This document shows, in pieces, positions 53,538-62,302 of a DNA stretch of 64,000 bases. The notes under the pieces are model-generated. The model did no database searches. It had not been told where the DNA came from and saw only the letters and a list, made by a program, of their open reading frames with translations. The stretch's first letter is position 1. Every line of letters starts with the position of its first letter. Both the position numbers and the translations under genes were made by a program. The DNA is from Mucilaginibacter xinganensis (GTDB lineage: Bacteria > Bacteroidota > Bacteroidia > Sphingobacteriales > Sphingobacteriaceae). The stretch spans positions 1-64,000 of the forward strand of contig JAMFSA010000105.1 in NCBI GenBank assembly GCA_026225055.1, in the 5' to 3' direction.

Positions 53538-54662
53538 TTATATTATTTTAATAGTGGGTACAAAACTGTTGTTAACTTTATTTTGGTCGTAGATAAGCAA
53601 ATTGAGGTCTGCTTTAGGCATCCATGTACGGCCAAATTCTACTGCTGCCGAAACCGGCATTGCAGGAAAGACGTGCAACGTGTTTTGTTGCCCATGTCTT
53701 AATTTGATCTCATCATAAATTTTACGGCAAATTTGCCTGAACTCAATTAGTAATTCTTTACTGCGCATGAAATCATTATTCGGATCATTTACAGCAATTT
53801 CCCAAACGGCATGCGGCTCGCTGATAACCTGGCTAATTCGTTCATCGGTAATATGCCTGCTTAGGGATATCTTTAATACAGGGGTTCCTGTAAAACTTTC
53901 AGGACGTATTATACTAAAAACATGCTTATGGATATGAGTCTGCCACTCCCAACTTGCAGGTTCGCGATGCCGCTGGTAAACATCCGCCGGAAAAATATCG
54001 GACAATAAAGTTCCGAACTTTATAAGCAGGGGCATCGGTGCCAACCCAAATACGGAAAAATGTTGAACGGGGTGATTGCCTTTCAAGGGGAGCATATGCT
54101 GGGCGAACATATCGGTCAGCTGCTTTTCTTGCAAATTCCAATACCCTGGGGTGTGATCGTTGAATGATAAATTCTTAATGCCCAATTCTATTGGCCGTAT
54201 GGAAACGGGATATCGATAGGGCAGCATAGCGTAAGCAGCATCCCGATAATTGAGCGGCACCTGCTCTTGCCCAATGTTCGCACCAAACAAAACGACATGG
54301 CTTTGTTTTTCAGCTGTGAGCCCGGTTAATATACTGATTCGTTGTTCATGTCTGGCCTTCATCTCGATCAACCTCCGCGCAGGATGTTCCGATTCCTGCT
54401 CTCGATCCACGAGTCGGTGGTGCCGGTCGCAGAGCAACATAAGATTGGAAAGATCCCTTTTCAGCAATGAAGAAAATACCGGGTCGTACCTAGGCCCGCC
54501 TATGCTATCGGCATAGATATGCGCGATATAGGCGCTGTTAAATTCCGCCTTTGTCAATTCATCATAAAACAAGGGCTCATTACAGTCTTCGTACTGACAA
54601 CGTCCTGCTGACATTCCCCAAAGCCTTAATTTAACCGACTCCGGTATTTTCGTTACAGACAT
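53538..54662 (-). CDS. cap5: CBASS effector Cap5: HNH nuclease with SAVED domain
   Basis: 374 aa. N-terminal HNH: GRCQYEDCNEP (Cys22, Cys27), YIAHIYADS (His48), LLCDRHHRLVD (Cys78, His81/82). C-terminal SAVED-type sensor with ISEPHAVWEIAVNDPN and HVFPAMPVSAAVEFGRTW, then PKADLNLLIYDQ near the end. In Cap5 the SAVED domain binds the cyclic nucleotide and the HNH domain then degrades DNA. ATG 54662 was chosen (54683 is also in frame) because it lies one base after the stop of the small gene. The next gene starts one base after its own stop. Confidence 0.9.
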   Translation of the reverse strand: MSVTKIPESVKLRLWGMSAGRCQYEDCNEPLFYDELTKAEFNSAYIAHIYADSIGGPRYDPVFSSLLKRDLSNLMLLCDRHHRLVDREQESEHPARRLIEMKARHEQRISILTGLTAEKQSHVVLFGANIGQEQVPLNYRDAAYAMLPYRYPVSIRPIELGIKNLSFNDHTPGYWNLQEKQLTDMFAQHMLPLKGNHPVQHFSVFGLAPMPLLIKFGTLLSDIFPADVYQRHREPASWEWQTHIHKHVFSIIRPESFTGTPVLKISLSRHITDERISQVISEPHAVWEIAVNDPNNDFMRSKELLIEFRQICRKIYDEIKLRHGQQNTLHVFPAMPVSAAVEFGRTWMPKADLNLLIYDQNKVNNSFVPTIKII

Positions 54663-54663
54663 T

Positions 54664-54837
54664 TTACTTCTCCTTTCGCACACCTTTAAAAGGATCGCCG
54701 TCTTTTTTTACGTCCATAAATCTGCCTGTTTCTGTGTCTCTTTTTACCCACTGTTCTGTTTGCGGATTATAAGTTTGACTGCGCTCTCTTACTGCGCCAT
54801 TGCGATGTCCATCGCTTGGTTTACCATTTGTCGCCAT
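54664..54837 (-). CDS. Small CBASS-associated protein, 57 aa
   Basis: First gene of the operon. Begins MATNGKPSDGHRNGAVRERS, then QTYNPQTEQWVKRDTETGRF, then MDVKKDGDPFKGVRKEK. Basic and compact, no signal peptide. I recall similar short proteins of this pattern (GHRNGAVxxRSQ...NPxTxxWxKRDxxTGRF) next to CBASS and HNH genes, but function is unknown to me. A role with the E2-like domain or in DNA binding would be speculation. It ends one base before the Cap5 start, so translation is coupled. Confidence 0.75.
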   Translation of the reverse strand: MATNGKPSDGHRNGAVRERSQTYNPQTEQWVKRDTETGRFMDVKKDGDPFKGVRKEK

Positions 54838-55271
54838 CTCGTTTTATTTAAGGATGAAACATTCATAAAACTACCATGCGTCACGTGCCAGGTAGCATTT
54901 TCCGGTATCAGGAATAAGAAATATGGAGAGAATAACGGCGGGCTGTTTGGAAAAATATAAAACTTTCCTACTTTAGGTGCTGTTAAGAAAATAACATGTC
55001 ATACAAGTGCATCACCGGCGCAAGCCGGCCTGATTAGCTTTGAAACACTTAGCCTGATTTTGGACTCGTACTCCTGATCAGGCTTTCTTATTTATATAAA
55101 GAACAATTCTTTTAAGAATAACTAAATTTACGCGTTTTCTACAGAAATATTCATTTTATAAATGATTTAATTACTAACACTGCGTTATTTTGTCCACAAT
55201 AGCCCAAATTTTAAAACAAATGGTGTTTTTAACTAAAATTTAATACCTTAGTTGATGTTACTGCCTGGCAT
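54838..55271. other. Divergent promoter region between CBASS and AAA ATPase
   Basis: 434 bases without a gene, between the divergent CBASS operon (minus) and the ATPase (plus). It contains hairpins (GCCGGC pair near 55010-55028; terminator at 55051-55086) and AT-rich DNA with no clear TAnnTTTG box. Control of both sides probably lies here. Confidence 0.5.
55051..55086 (+). terminator. Hairpin in the divergent region
   Basis: AGCCTGAT / ATCAGGCT with an 18-nt loop and a TTTCTT tail. It may end read-through from the CBASS side or be part of a leader. Confidence 0.5.
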
Positions 55272-56561
55272 ATGTTAATAAAATTTACCGTAAAGAACTT
55301 CCTTTCATTTATGGACGAGGCGACTTTAGACCTCGAAGCGGGCTCAATACGTGAATTTCCTAAAAATATTTTTGGTGCGCGAAAAGGGACGCAGGAAATT
55401 AAACTATTGAAAAATGTTACTCTTTTCGGTGCCAACTCTTCTGGCAAAACCAATTTCTTAAAAGCTTTCTCAATGATGCGCTATTGGGTGCTGCGTGGTT
55501 ATAGTGATACGACCGAAGGGAAGAAGATACCCGTAAAGCCATTTGTACTTAATACATCGACCGAAAATGGTCCAACTCATTTCGAGGTACATTTTTTGAT
55601 AGAACGCACTGGTTACCGCTATGGTTATTTAGCGGATAAGGAGCGCATACATGAAGAATGGTTGTTTACGACAACCAAGCGAAAAGAGGAATTGATATTT
55701 ACCCGCAGCGGTGATGAATATAGGATCGAACGGGGCTTCCAAGCGGAACAGAAACAACGTGTGAAGATGTTCCAGGAGTTCACCAAATCCCCCGTTTTAT
55801 TTTTGACAGTACTGGCGCAATGGAATATCGGATTTGCGCAGACTATTGTGAATTGGTTTCTCAGGCATCGTTTATACCTAAACAATGAATTGGACGATGA
55901 TATTAATATCACTGCAGACTTATTACTTCACCCATCTTACCGAGCAATAATATATGAAATCATCAAACAGTCCGACCTTGGCTTTGCAACAATAAAGGAG
56001 GAACTTGATGATACAAACAAGATGCCGAAAAAGCATCTGGCAGCTTATTACGCACTTAACGAGGAAATACTAAAAAAATATAAGATTAAAACCCGGCATG
56101 AACGGTTCAATGCGGCGTGGGAGGCGAAAGGATTTGTATACTTCGACCTAGAGGAAGAAGAATCTGCAGGTGCTAGGAAGTTTGTTGCTCTGCTCGGACC
56201 TATCGTAAGAGCACTGGTTGATGGGGAAATTATCTGGATCGATGAACTTGATGCCCGTTTGCACACTATGCTGGTAAATTTGCTTGTTTTAATGATCAAT
56301 TCTCCGAAATATAATCAACGCGGCGCGCAGGCGGTGATCACCACGCATAATGTCCAATTGTTTAAAAAATTAAGGCGGGATCAGATGTTTTTGCTAGAAA
56401 AAAATAAATATGGTATTTCTGCGATGTCAAGTGTCTACACCGGCAAGCCACATATCCGCGGCGACGCGATCTTAGACAAGGAATATTTGAACGCGCAGCT
56501 TGGGGGAGTTCCCAGCATTAGCGAGCAATTGTTCATCGACTTTAATAAAGATCCTGAATAA
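55272..56561 (+). CDS. AAA family ATPase, RloA/AbiLi type
   Basis: 429 aa. It starts MLIKFTVKNFLSFMDEATLD as in OLD/AbiLi-type ATPases. Walker A is TLFGANSSGKTNFLKAFSMM, Walker B is EIIWIDELDARLHTML, and a further VITTHNVQLFKKLRRD is the His-switch region. In RloA/RloB and AbiL systems a partner gene with a nuclease-like fold follows; here the next 480 bp contain no gene, so the ATPase stands alone. It is divergent from the CBASS operon. Presumed defence role by family and neighbourhood. Confidence 0.85.
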   Translation: MLIKFTVKNFLSFMDEATLDLEAGSIREFPKNIFGARKGTQEIKLLKNVTLFGANSSGKTNFLKAFSMMRYWVLRGYSDTTEGKKIPVKPFVLNTSTENGPTHFEVHFLIERTGYRYGYLADKERIHEEWLFTTTKRKEELIFTRSGDEYRIERGFQAEQKQRVKMFQEFTKSPVLFLTVLAQWNIGFAQTIVNWFLRHRLYLNNELDDDINITADLLLHPSYRAIIYEIIKQSDLGFATIKEELDDTNKMPKKHLAAYYALNEEILKKYKIKTRHERFNAAWEAKGFVYFDLEEEESAGARKFVALLGPIVRALVDGEIIWIDELDARLHTMLVNLLVLMINSPKYNQRGAQAVITTHNVQLFKKLRRDQMFLLEKNKYGISAMSSVYTGKPHIRGDAILDKEYLNAQLGGVPSISEQLFIDFNKDPE

Positions 56562-56630
56562 AAAGAAGTTATCCTCTTCAGTCCGACTTGCTAAAAAAAG
56601 TTCATCTTTTAGCTATTTTGTTAACGTTCG

Positions 56631-56661
56631 TTTGAAGTTCGAAATCGTTTGATTATCTTTG
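56631..56661 (+). promoter_or_regulatory. Bacteroidota promoter upstream of the integrase remnant
   Basis: TTTG (56631-56634), 19-nt spacer, TATCTTTG (56654-56661), an ideal consensus. The nearest downstream gene is the broken integrase, 380 bp away. Confidence 0.7.
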
Positions 56662-56813
56662 AAATGGGATAACCGAATGTTCTTAAATTGCATCAAACCG
56701 AGTCAATATAGCTGGTGCCCAAAATGATGCCCTATTTTGATGAAAAAATGATTAAAGTGCATTTAAAGCACCTAATGGCATATAAAATTGAGTCAGTTAG
56801 GGTCCAAAAGGAC

Positions 56814-56827
56814 CCCAGCGGGATCAC
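56814..56827 (+). repeat. attR-like copy of the tRNA-Lys 3' end
   Basis: CCCAGCGGGATCAC, identical to the 14 bases at 42437-42450 at the tRNA-Lys 3' end. It is followed at 56860 by a terminator, as expected when the original tRNA 3' flank is displaced by an insertion. Confidence 0.65.
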
Positions 56828-56859
56828 AGAGAGGTCACCAAACCATCTCAAAGTAACTA

Positions 56860-56886
56860 AAGCCACTTGAAAAAGTGGCTTTTTTC
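56860..56886 (+). terminator. Terminator after the att-like site
   Basis: AAGCCACTT / AAGTGGCTT stem with GAAA loop and T6 tail. The rest of the 56562-57043 gap shows no gene. Confidence 0.8.
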
Positions 56887-57043
56887 GTTTAAAGGCATTT
56901 TTCATAACTCAATACAGATCAATGTAACACAAAGTAATCGGTAACCTATTCCTTTTGCCGAAATTAGGTTACCGAATTTATCCCGGTTTTAGTTATACCT
57001 CTTTGATTTTCAGCGCGAAGAACCATGGTTTAACTTAAAAAAA

Positions 57044-58274
57044 ATGGTTATGAAAGTAAATAAATATCTTTCAATTTTATTCTGGCTATGGCGTCAAAAA
57101 GCCAGCAAGGACGGCCTTGCTCCTATTTATGTACGTATCACTGTAAAAGGTGACCGGGATGGTTTTCATCCGGCAAAAAAATCCATCCTGATTTCTGGGA
57201 CGAAGAAACCTCAAGCGCGAACAGAGTGTGCCCCGACAGCAAATTCATTAACAGCTATATAACAAAAACAAAGGCTGAATTGGAGCGACATTACAACCAG
57301 CTTGCATCCTTTAATGAAAAGGTAACCGCAGCAATGTTGAAAGAAGCGTATATGCCGAAACAAGTGTTGCAAAAAACATTGATGCAGGCTTTTAAGTTGC
57401 ATAATAATAAATTTGCAGAACGCGTCAGCAAGAATAAAGGCAGCGATGGAACATTGTCGAGATATGAACGGCTAAAAGACAAAGTCGAAGCTTTCCTTAA
57501 AAAGAAATACAAGATTGCTGATATTGCATTGGAAGATATTGAGATGGCGCTCGCCATTAATTTCTTTCACTACCTGACGATGGAAAATATTGGAGATAAT
57601 ACAGCAATGAAGTATGTGAAAACTTTAAAGCAGATTATTGATCGCGCTATTGGTGAGGGTTGGATTAAACACAATGCAATCACCGGCTTTAAATGCACTT
57701 ACGTTGACCCGGACAGGGAAACGTTGGAACAGCACGAAATACTGAAAATGTATACCGGTAAAGCGCCTTGAAGAAGTACGTGACGTCTATGTATTTTGCT
57801 GTTTTACAGGATATGCTTACGAAACAGTTTATAACCTAGAACCGGAAAATATTTTTACAGGGTTGGATGGCAAGCTATGGATCACAAAAGACCGGCGTAG
57901 AGGAAACAGTACCCTTATTACCCGTTGCGCTGGAAATTATTAAAAAGTATAACGACCATCCCTATTGTCTTGCAGAAAATAAGCTATTGCCAGTTAACAG
58001 TAATTTCAGGTACAACGCCTACCTGAAAGAGTTGGCGGTAATCTGTGGGATCAGCAAGGACCTGACCACGCATACCGCCCGGCACACCTTTGCTACAACC
58101 ATTACCCTCGAAAATGATGTACCTATCGAAACGATTGGCAAAATGTTGGGGCATAAAGATTTGCGGTCCACACAGAAATACGCAAAAATAACCAAACATA
58201 AAATAAGTAATAAGATGAAGTCGCTGGAGAACAAATTATTTAATGCCGACGGATTATTAAAAGCAACCTGTTAA
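57044..58274 (+). pseudogene. Tyrosine recombinase (integrase), frameshifted
   Basis: Pieces in different frames together cover an integrase of normal length. 57044-57262 gives the Arm-binding start (ILFWLWRQKASKDGLAPIYV). 57226-57771 gives the SAM-like core-binding part (TAMKYVKTLKQIIDRAIGEG). 57750-57870 reads CCFTGYAYETVYNLEPENI in a third frame. 57867-58274 gives the catalytic end with HTARHTFATTITLEND (H-x-x-R), MLGHKDLRSTQKYAKI (His and Tyr) and a KATC end. At least three indels break it. It lies just beyond the tRNA-Lys-type att site and faces away. Confidence 0.85.
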
Positions 58275-58280
58275 ATCCCA

Positions 58281-58307
58281 TTTGACATCACAAATTGTGA
58301 TGTCAAA
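58281..58307. repeat. CAAATTG palindrome 1
   Basis: Perfect 27-nt palindrome, half site TTTGACATCACAA around a central A. It lies seven bases after the integrase stop codon. Confidence 0.9.
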
Positions 58308-58344
58308 TTTACAATGATAACAGAACAAAAGAATAATTATAAAA

Positions 58345-58370
58345 TTGGAGGTAACAATTGTAACCTCCAA
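58345..58370. repeat. Related palindrome with CAATTG centre
   Basis: TTGGAGGT / ACCTCCAA arms around AACAATTGTA, between palindrome 1 and the ORF6N start at 58404. Not perfect like the others. Confidence 0.6.
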
Positions 58371-58403
58371 TCTATCGAACGACTAACGTTAATATTTAAT
58401 ATC

Positions 58404-58944
58404 ATGGAACAACCAATAATAATACCGGATGAAATTGTAATAAGCAAAATCTATTTTGTTCGCAACCAAAAAGTTATGATTGACAGTGATCTGGCAGAAT
58501 TATACAGTGTAGAGACAAAAAGACACATAGAGCAGGTCAACAGAAACATTTACAGATTTCCTGAAGATTTCATGTTTCAACTTACTGAAAACTAAATTTG
58601 AGACTTTGAGGTCGCAAATTGCGACCTCAAAAAGAGGTGGCCGCAGGTATGCTCCGTATGTATTTACAGAACATGGCGTATTAATGTTATCAAGCGTATT
58701 AAACGGTAAACAGGCGATCGAAGTAAACATTCAAATCATGCGTATTTTTACACGAGTTCGCCAAATGTTTTTAGACAACACAGAGCTTCGCCTCGAAATT
58801 GAAAAAATCAAAAGCAAACTGGATAACCAGGATAAAAACATGGAGATAGTTTTTCGATATCTCGATGAATTAATAACAACAAAAGAAAGTGCAAAATCAC
58901 GTAAAAGAATCGGTTATAAGCCTGACGAACTTCAAGAAGAGTAA
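58404..58944 (+). pseudogene. ORF6N/KilA-N type DNA-binding domain protein, frameshifted
   Basis: 58404-58595 encodes EIVISKIYFVRNQKVMIDSD then AELYSVETKRHIEQVNRN (ORF6N start), stopping after FMFQLTEN. 58606-58944 continues in another frame with RSQIATSKRGGRRYAPYVFT and EHGVLMLSSVLNGKQAIEVN. One substitution and a one-base insertion near 58593-58598 explain the break. ORF6N proteins are phage or plasmid DNA-binding proteins. The perfect palindrome at 58605-58631 encodes part of it (LRSQIATSK). Confidence 0.8.
58605..58631. repeat. CAAATTG palindrome 2, inside ORF6N
   Basis: Perfect 27-nt palindrome, half site TTTGAGGTCGCAA around a central A. It falls in the ORF6N coding sequence at the conserved LRSQIATSK. 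Confidence 0.9.
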
Positions 58945-59120
58945 CGGCAACGATTAAAAATGATATGCATATTGAAACAGCAGGTAAAATGTCGGGGCAT
59001 AAAGATCTGCGTTCTACCCATAAAATACGTCAAAATCACCAGACGAAAATAAGCAATAGCATGAAATCGCCCTCGTGTAAATTGTTTGATGCTGATGGAC
59101 TGGCAATAGCTACCTGTTAA
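58942..59120 (+). pseudogene. Second integrase 3'-end remnant
   Basis: 58942-59120 reads in one frame TATIKNDMHIETAGKMSGHKDL then RSTHKIRQNHQTKI in parts and ends DADGLAIATC, closely matching the end of the integrase at 58100-58274 (ENDVPIETIGKMLGHKDLRS... NADGLLKATC). It is a separate copy of only the last 55 or so codons and shares the palindrome that follows. Confidence 0.75.
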
Positions 59121-59124
59121 ATTG

Positions 59125-59155
59125 AACTTGAAGTCGCAAATTGCGACTTCAAGTT
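59125..59155. repeat. CAAATTG palindrome 3
   Basis: Perfect 31-nt palindrome, half site AACTTGAAGTCGCAA around a central A, four bases after the stop of the second integrase remnant. Confidence 0.9.
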
Positions 59156-59224
59156 ATTTAAATCATTATTGCAAAATATCAAGAATTAATGGGAAAATCA
59201 ATAACTAAAACCGAACACCCTATC

Positions 59225-60586
59225 TTATGATTGAAAATCTTCAATCTTATATTCCTCTATTTTTCGATACAATGTAGCCGAACTGATATTGAGCAATTTA
59301 GCGGCCTGGGTTTTATTCCCTTTTGTATATTGCAATACACGATGGATGTGTAAGCGCTCAACACTGGAAAGATCAAATGCAGATAGTGTGTTTGATTTTA
59401 GTGCCGTACTATATTGCAACTCAACCGGCAAATTATCTACACTTAATTCAGTCCCCTGGCAAACGATCAACGATCGTTCAATTACATTTCTTAATTCCCG
59501 GATATTGCCCCGCCATTCATTTTTTTGAAGGCGTTCAACAAAAGCATTTGTCATACCCTTTACTTGCTGATAAGCATCCTTAGTCAGTTTTTTTACAAAG
59601 TAGTCGGCGAGTAAAGGAATATCATCCTGCCGTTCTCTTAATGGAGGTAGGCTTATAGTGACTAAATTCAACCGATAAAACAAGTCCTCCCTGAACTTCC
59701 CATTGCTGATCTCCTGTTGAATATCTCGGTTGGTTGCCGCGATGATTCTGATATTAACCTTAACCTGTTTGGTATCCCCAACCTTAATAAATTCGCTTGT
59801 TTCCAGTACACGCAACAGCTTTGCCTGTAAATCTAAAGGCATCTCACCAATTTCATCTAAAAATAACGTGCCTTCATTGGCTTCCTCAATTAATCCTTTC
59901 TTGTCTTTATTCGCCCCGGTAAAAGCACCCGCCTTATGTCCGAAAAGTTCACTTTCTAAAATATCCTTGCCAAAAGCGCTGCAATTCAAACCCAGGAAAG
60001 TTTTGGTGCTTCTTTTACTTGCCGAATGGATCGCCTGCGCAAAAACCTCTTTCCCGGTGCCTGTTTCCCCTAAAAGTAATACGGGCGCATCAGTTGGTGC
60101 CGCCATTTGTGCCAGTGTTTTTGCCTGTATAATGGAAAACGACTGACCAATAATGGAATCAAAATTGGCATAGCGGTCTGCTGCTTGTTTTTCTAACTGG
60201 GCAACCCTTTTTTCCAGTTTAACTTTTTCTAGGGCGCGATATAGTAATGGCAGAATACGCTGATTATCGTTGGCTTTGGTAATATAATCAAAGGCGCCGT
60301 TCTTAATAGCCTGTACACTGTCGGGGATATTTCCATAAGCTGTTAGCACAATTATTTCAATATAAGGGTGAGTGGCTTTAATCTTACTGATAAACTCCAC
60401 CCCATTGCCATCGGGCAATTTAACATCGCATAATACCAGGTCTATACTTTCATGATTCAATTGCTTCGACGCTTCTTTGATGTTTTCGGCCTCAAAAACT
60501 ACAAAGCCTTCCAGGGAAAGCACCCGTTTTAATAGCAGCCTAACATCATGCTCATCTTCAACCAATAATATATTTGCTATCGTCAT
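59225..60586 (-). CDS. NtrC-family sigma-54 response regulator
   Basis: 453 aa. Receiver domain with the phosphorylated Asp in LVLCDVKLPDG (near residue 53). AAA+ domain with GETGTGKEVFAQAIH (Walker A), GAFTGANKD (the sigma-54 contact loop) and GTLFLDEIGEMPLD (Walker B). The C-terminal Fis-type helix-turn-helix is GNKTQAAKLLNISSATLYRK. Activates sigma-54 promoters when phosphorylated, most probably by the histidine kinase just upstream (9 bp gap). It takes the place of KdpE in this locus. Confidence 0.95.
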   Translation of the reverse strand: MTIANILLVEDEHDVRLLLKRVLSLEGFVVFEAENIKEASKQLNHESIDLVLCDVKLPDGNGVEFISKIKATHPYIEIIVLTAYGNIPDSVQAIKNGAFDYITKANDNQRILPLLYRALEKVKLEKRVAQLEKQAADRYANFDSIIGQSFSIIQAKTLAQMAAPTDAPVLLLGETGTGKEVFAQAIHSASKRSTKTFLGLNCSAFGKDILESELFGHKAGAFTGANKDKKGLIEEANEGTLFLDEIGEMPLDLQAKLLRVLETSEFIKVGDTKQVKVNIRIIAATNRDIQQEISNGKFREDLFYRLNLVTISLPPLRERQDDIPLLADYFVKKLTKDAYQQVKGMTNAFVERLQKNEWRGNIRELRNVIERSLIVCQGTELSVDNLPVELQYSTALKSNTLSAFDLSSVERLHIHRVLQYTKGNKTQAAKLLNISSATLYRKIEEYKIEDFQS

Positions 60587-60595
60587 ACACTAATT

Positions 60596-62302
60596 TTATG
60601 TTAACGGGTTAACTAAAATGTTAAACCCAAAGGTACTGCCTTCGCCGTAATTGCTGTTTACCCATATTTTTCCGCCTTGTGCTTCAATAAATTCTTTGGA
60701 GATCGATAATCCCAATCCCGTACCCGACCTTTCCGTTGTTCCCGGAACCTGGAAATATTTATCGAATACACGATCCACATACTGCTCCTCAATTCCTTTA
60801 CCATGATCAGCCACCCAAAATTGTATGATTTCTTTTTCTCTCTTTACACGCACCTCAACCACTCCATTTTCTGAAGAATATTTAATGGCATTATTTAAGA
60901 AATTAATCAGTACCCAAATCGTTTTTTCTTCATCCAGATCAACAAGCGGCAAATCTTTTTCTATATTTTCTTTTAATGATACACCAAACTGGGCTGCCTG
61001 CTGCTGAACGGCCTGCATTGCCCTTAATACCATTACCTCAGGCTTTACAGGTTCTATCTTTAACTGTATCCGCCCCGTTTCTATTTGCGACATATTCAGC
61101 AGTTCGCCGGTAATTTTTAATAAACGTTCCGCATTGGCTTTTATAGTCCCCAATACCTCCGTTTGATCCTTATTCATTTCACCCATCCGTTTGTCTTCCA
61201 GTAGTTGGGTGCTCATATTGATGGCAAATAAAGGAATCTTCAACTCATGTGATATGGTGGCAATAAAATTGGTTTTGGCGGCATCCAGTTCTTTAAATGG
61301 TGTGATATTCCGTAAGATGATTACCCGACCACCAACAACATTATCGGCCTGTATCAGGATAGATTCCTGCACAAAAAAGCTTTCCTTATTATCTAAAAAT
61401 ATTTTAAGCTGCTTGCTGGTTTCATTTTGCAGAACGGTACGGAGCAGATCATTTTGAATGGCAATATCGGCCGCGTAAAGCCCTATAATGTCCTTTTCTT
61501 TTAGTCCAAAAAGACTTTCCGCTGCGGAATTAAAAAACAGGATTTCGTTTTTATCATTCAGCCCGATGATGCCGTCATTCATTTTATTGATGATCGCCTC
61601 AATTCGCCCTTTTTCAGCTTTGATCTCCGCCAGGTTGCTGTGTTCATATTCATCCAGTTTCCCCGCCATTGTATTAAAGGTATCAGCCAGCGTACCAAAT
61701 TCATCTTTTTGTTCCAGGTGTATGCGTTTGCTGTAATTTTTGTTGGCGATTTCTTTGATCCCTTCTGTCAGCTCCCGAATAGGTTTTGCAATTACCGAAG
61801 GAAAGTTAATTACAAAGGTAAAAGCCACTAAACTTAAAACAGTTACAATACCGGTAAGCCACAGCGTAGCCTGCGTAGCATAACGGGAGGCTCGTGCATT
61901 TTTATGAATAATGGCGATTTCATTAACATCATCAATTTTGAAAATGGCCTTGTGCATTTCCTTTATTTTATCGAACCCGACGGGATCTTTTTTTAGCTGT
62001 TCAAATAAATACCGTACTTCCGCAGTAGCCTCAAATTCACCTGGTTCCGTGATGTTATTTTCTTCCAGTTTAAGGTTTTTTTCAAAAACAGCGATCTTCG
62101 AGGAATCTCCGGGTATTTCATCAAGCGCCTTGAGCATCTGGCTGCAATATTCCACACTGATCTGGTTGTCTTTTAAGATTTTACTGGCATCGTTGCTTAG
62201 GCGGTTAACATAGTAGATACCCAATACTCCAAAGCAGATAATTACAACAAACAGGAAAAGCAGGCCAAACGTAAGTTTGGTTTTAATATTCATTCTCATC
62301 AT
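60596..62302 (-). CDS. Sensor histidine kinase (HAMP-PAS-HisKA), Kdp-linked
   Basis: 568 aa. Two membrane helices (FGLLFLFVVIICFGVLGIYY and LTGIVTVLSLVAFTFVINF) frame a periplasmic part. Then follow HAMP, PAS (MNDGIIGLNDKNEILFFNSA) and the HisKA box with His in ATISHELKIPLFAI, an N box (INFLNNAIKYSSENG), G1 (VADHGKGIEE) and G2 (SGTGLGLSISKEFI). It overlaps the KdpD-like gene by 4 bp (ATGA) and is co-transcribed with the regulator. It replaces the kinase half of classical KdpD. Confidence 0.94.
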   Translation of the reverse strand: MMRMNIKTKLTFGLLFLFVVIICFGVLGIYYVNRLSNDASKILKDNQISVEYCSQMLKALDEIPGDSSKIAVFEKNLKLEENNITEPGEFEATAEVRYLFEQLKKDPVGFDKIKEMHKAIFKIDDVNEIAIIHKNARASRYATQATLWLTGIVTVLSLVAFTFVINFPSVIAKPIRELTEGIKEIANKNYSKRIHLEQKDEFGTLADTFNTMAGKLDEYEHSNLAEIKAEKGRIEAIINKMNDGIIGLNDKNEILFFNSAAESLFGLKEKDIIGLYAADIAIQNDLLRTVLQNETSKQLKIFLDNKESFFVQESILIQADNVVGGRVIILRNITPFKELDAAKTNFIATISHELKIPLFAINMSTQLLEDKRMGEMNKDQTEVLGTIKANAERLLKITGELLNMSQIETGRIQLKIEPVKPEVMVLRAMQAVQQQAAQFGVSLKENIEKDLPLVDLDEEKTIWVLINFLNNAIKYSSENGVVEVRVKREKEIIQFWVADHGKGIEEQYVDRVFDKYFQVPGTTERSGTGLGLSISKEFIEAQGGKIWVNSNYGEGSTFGFNILVNPLT

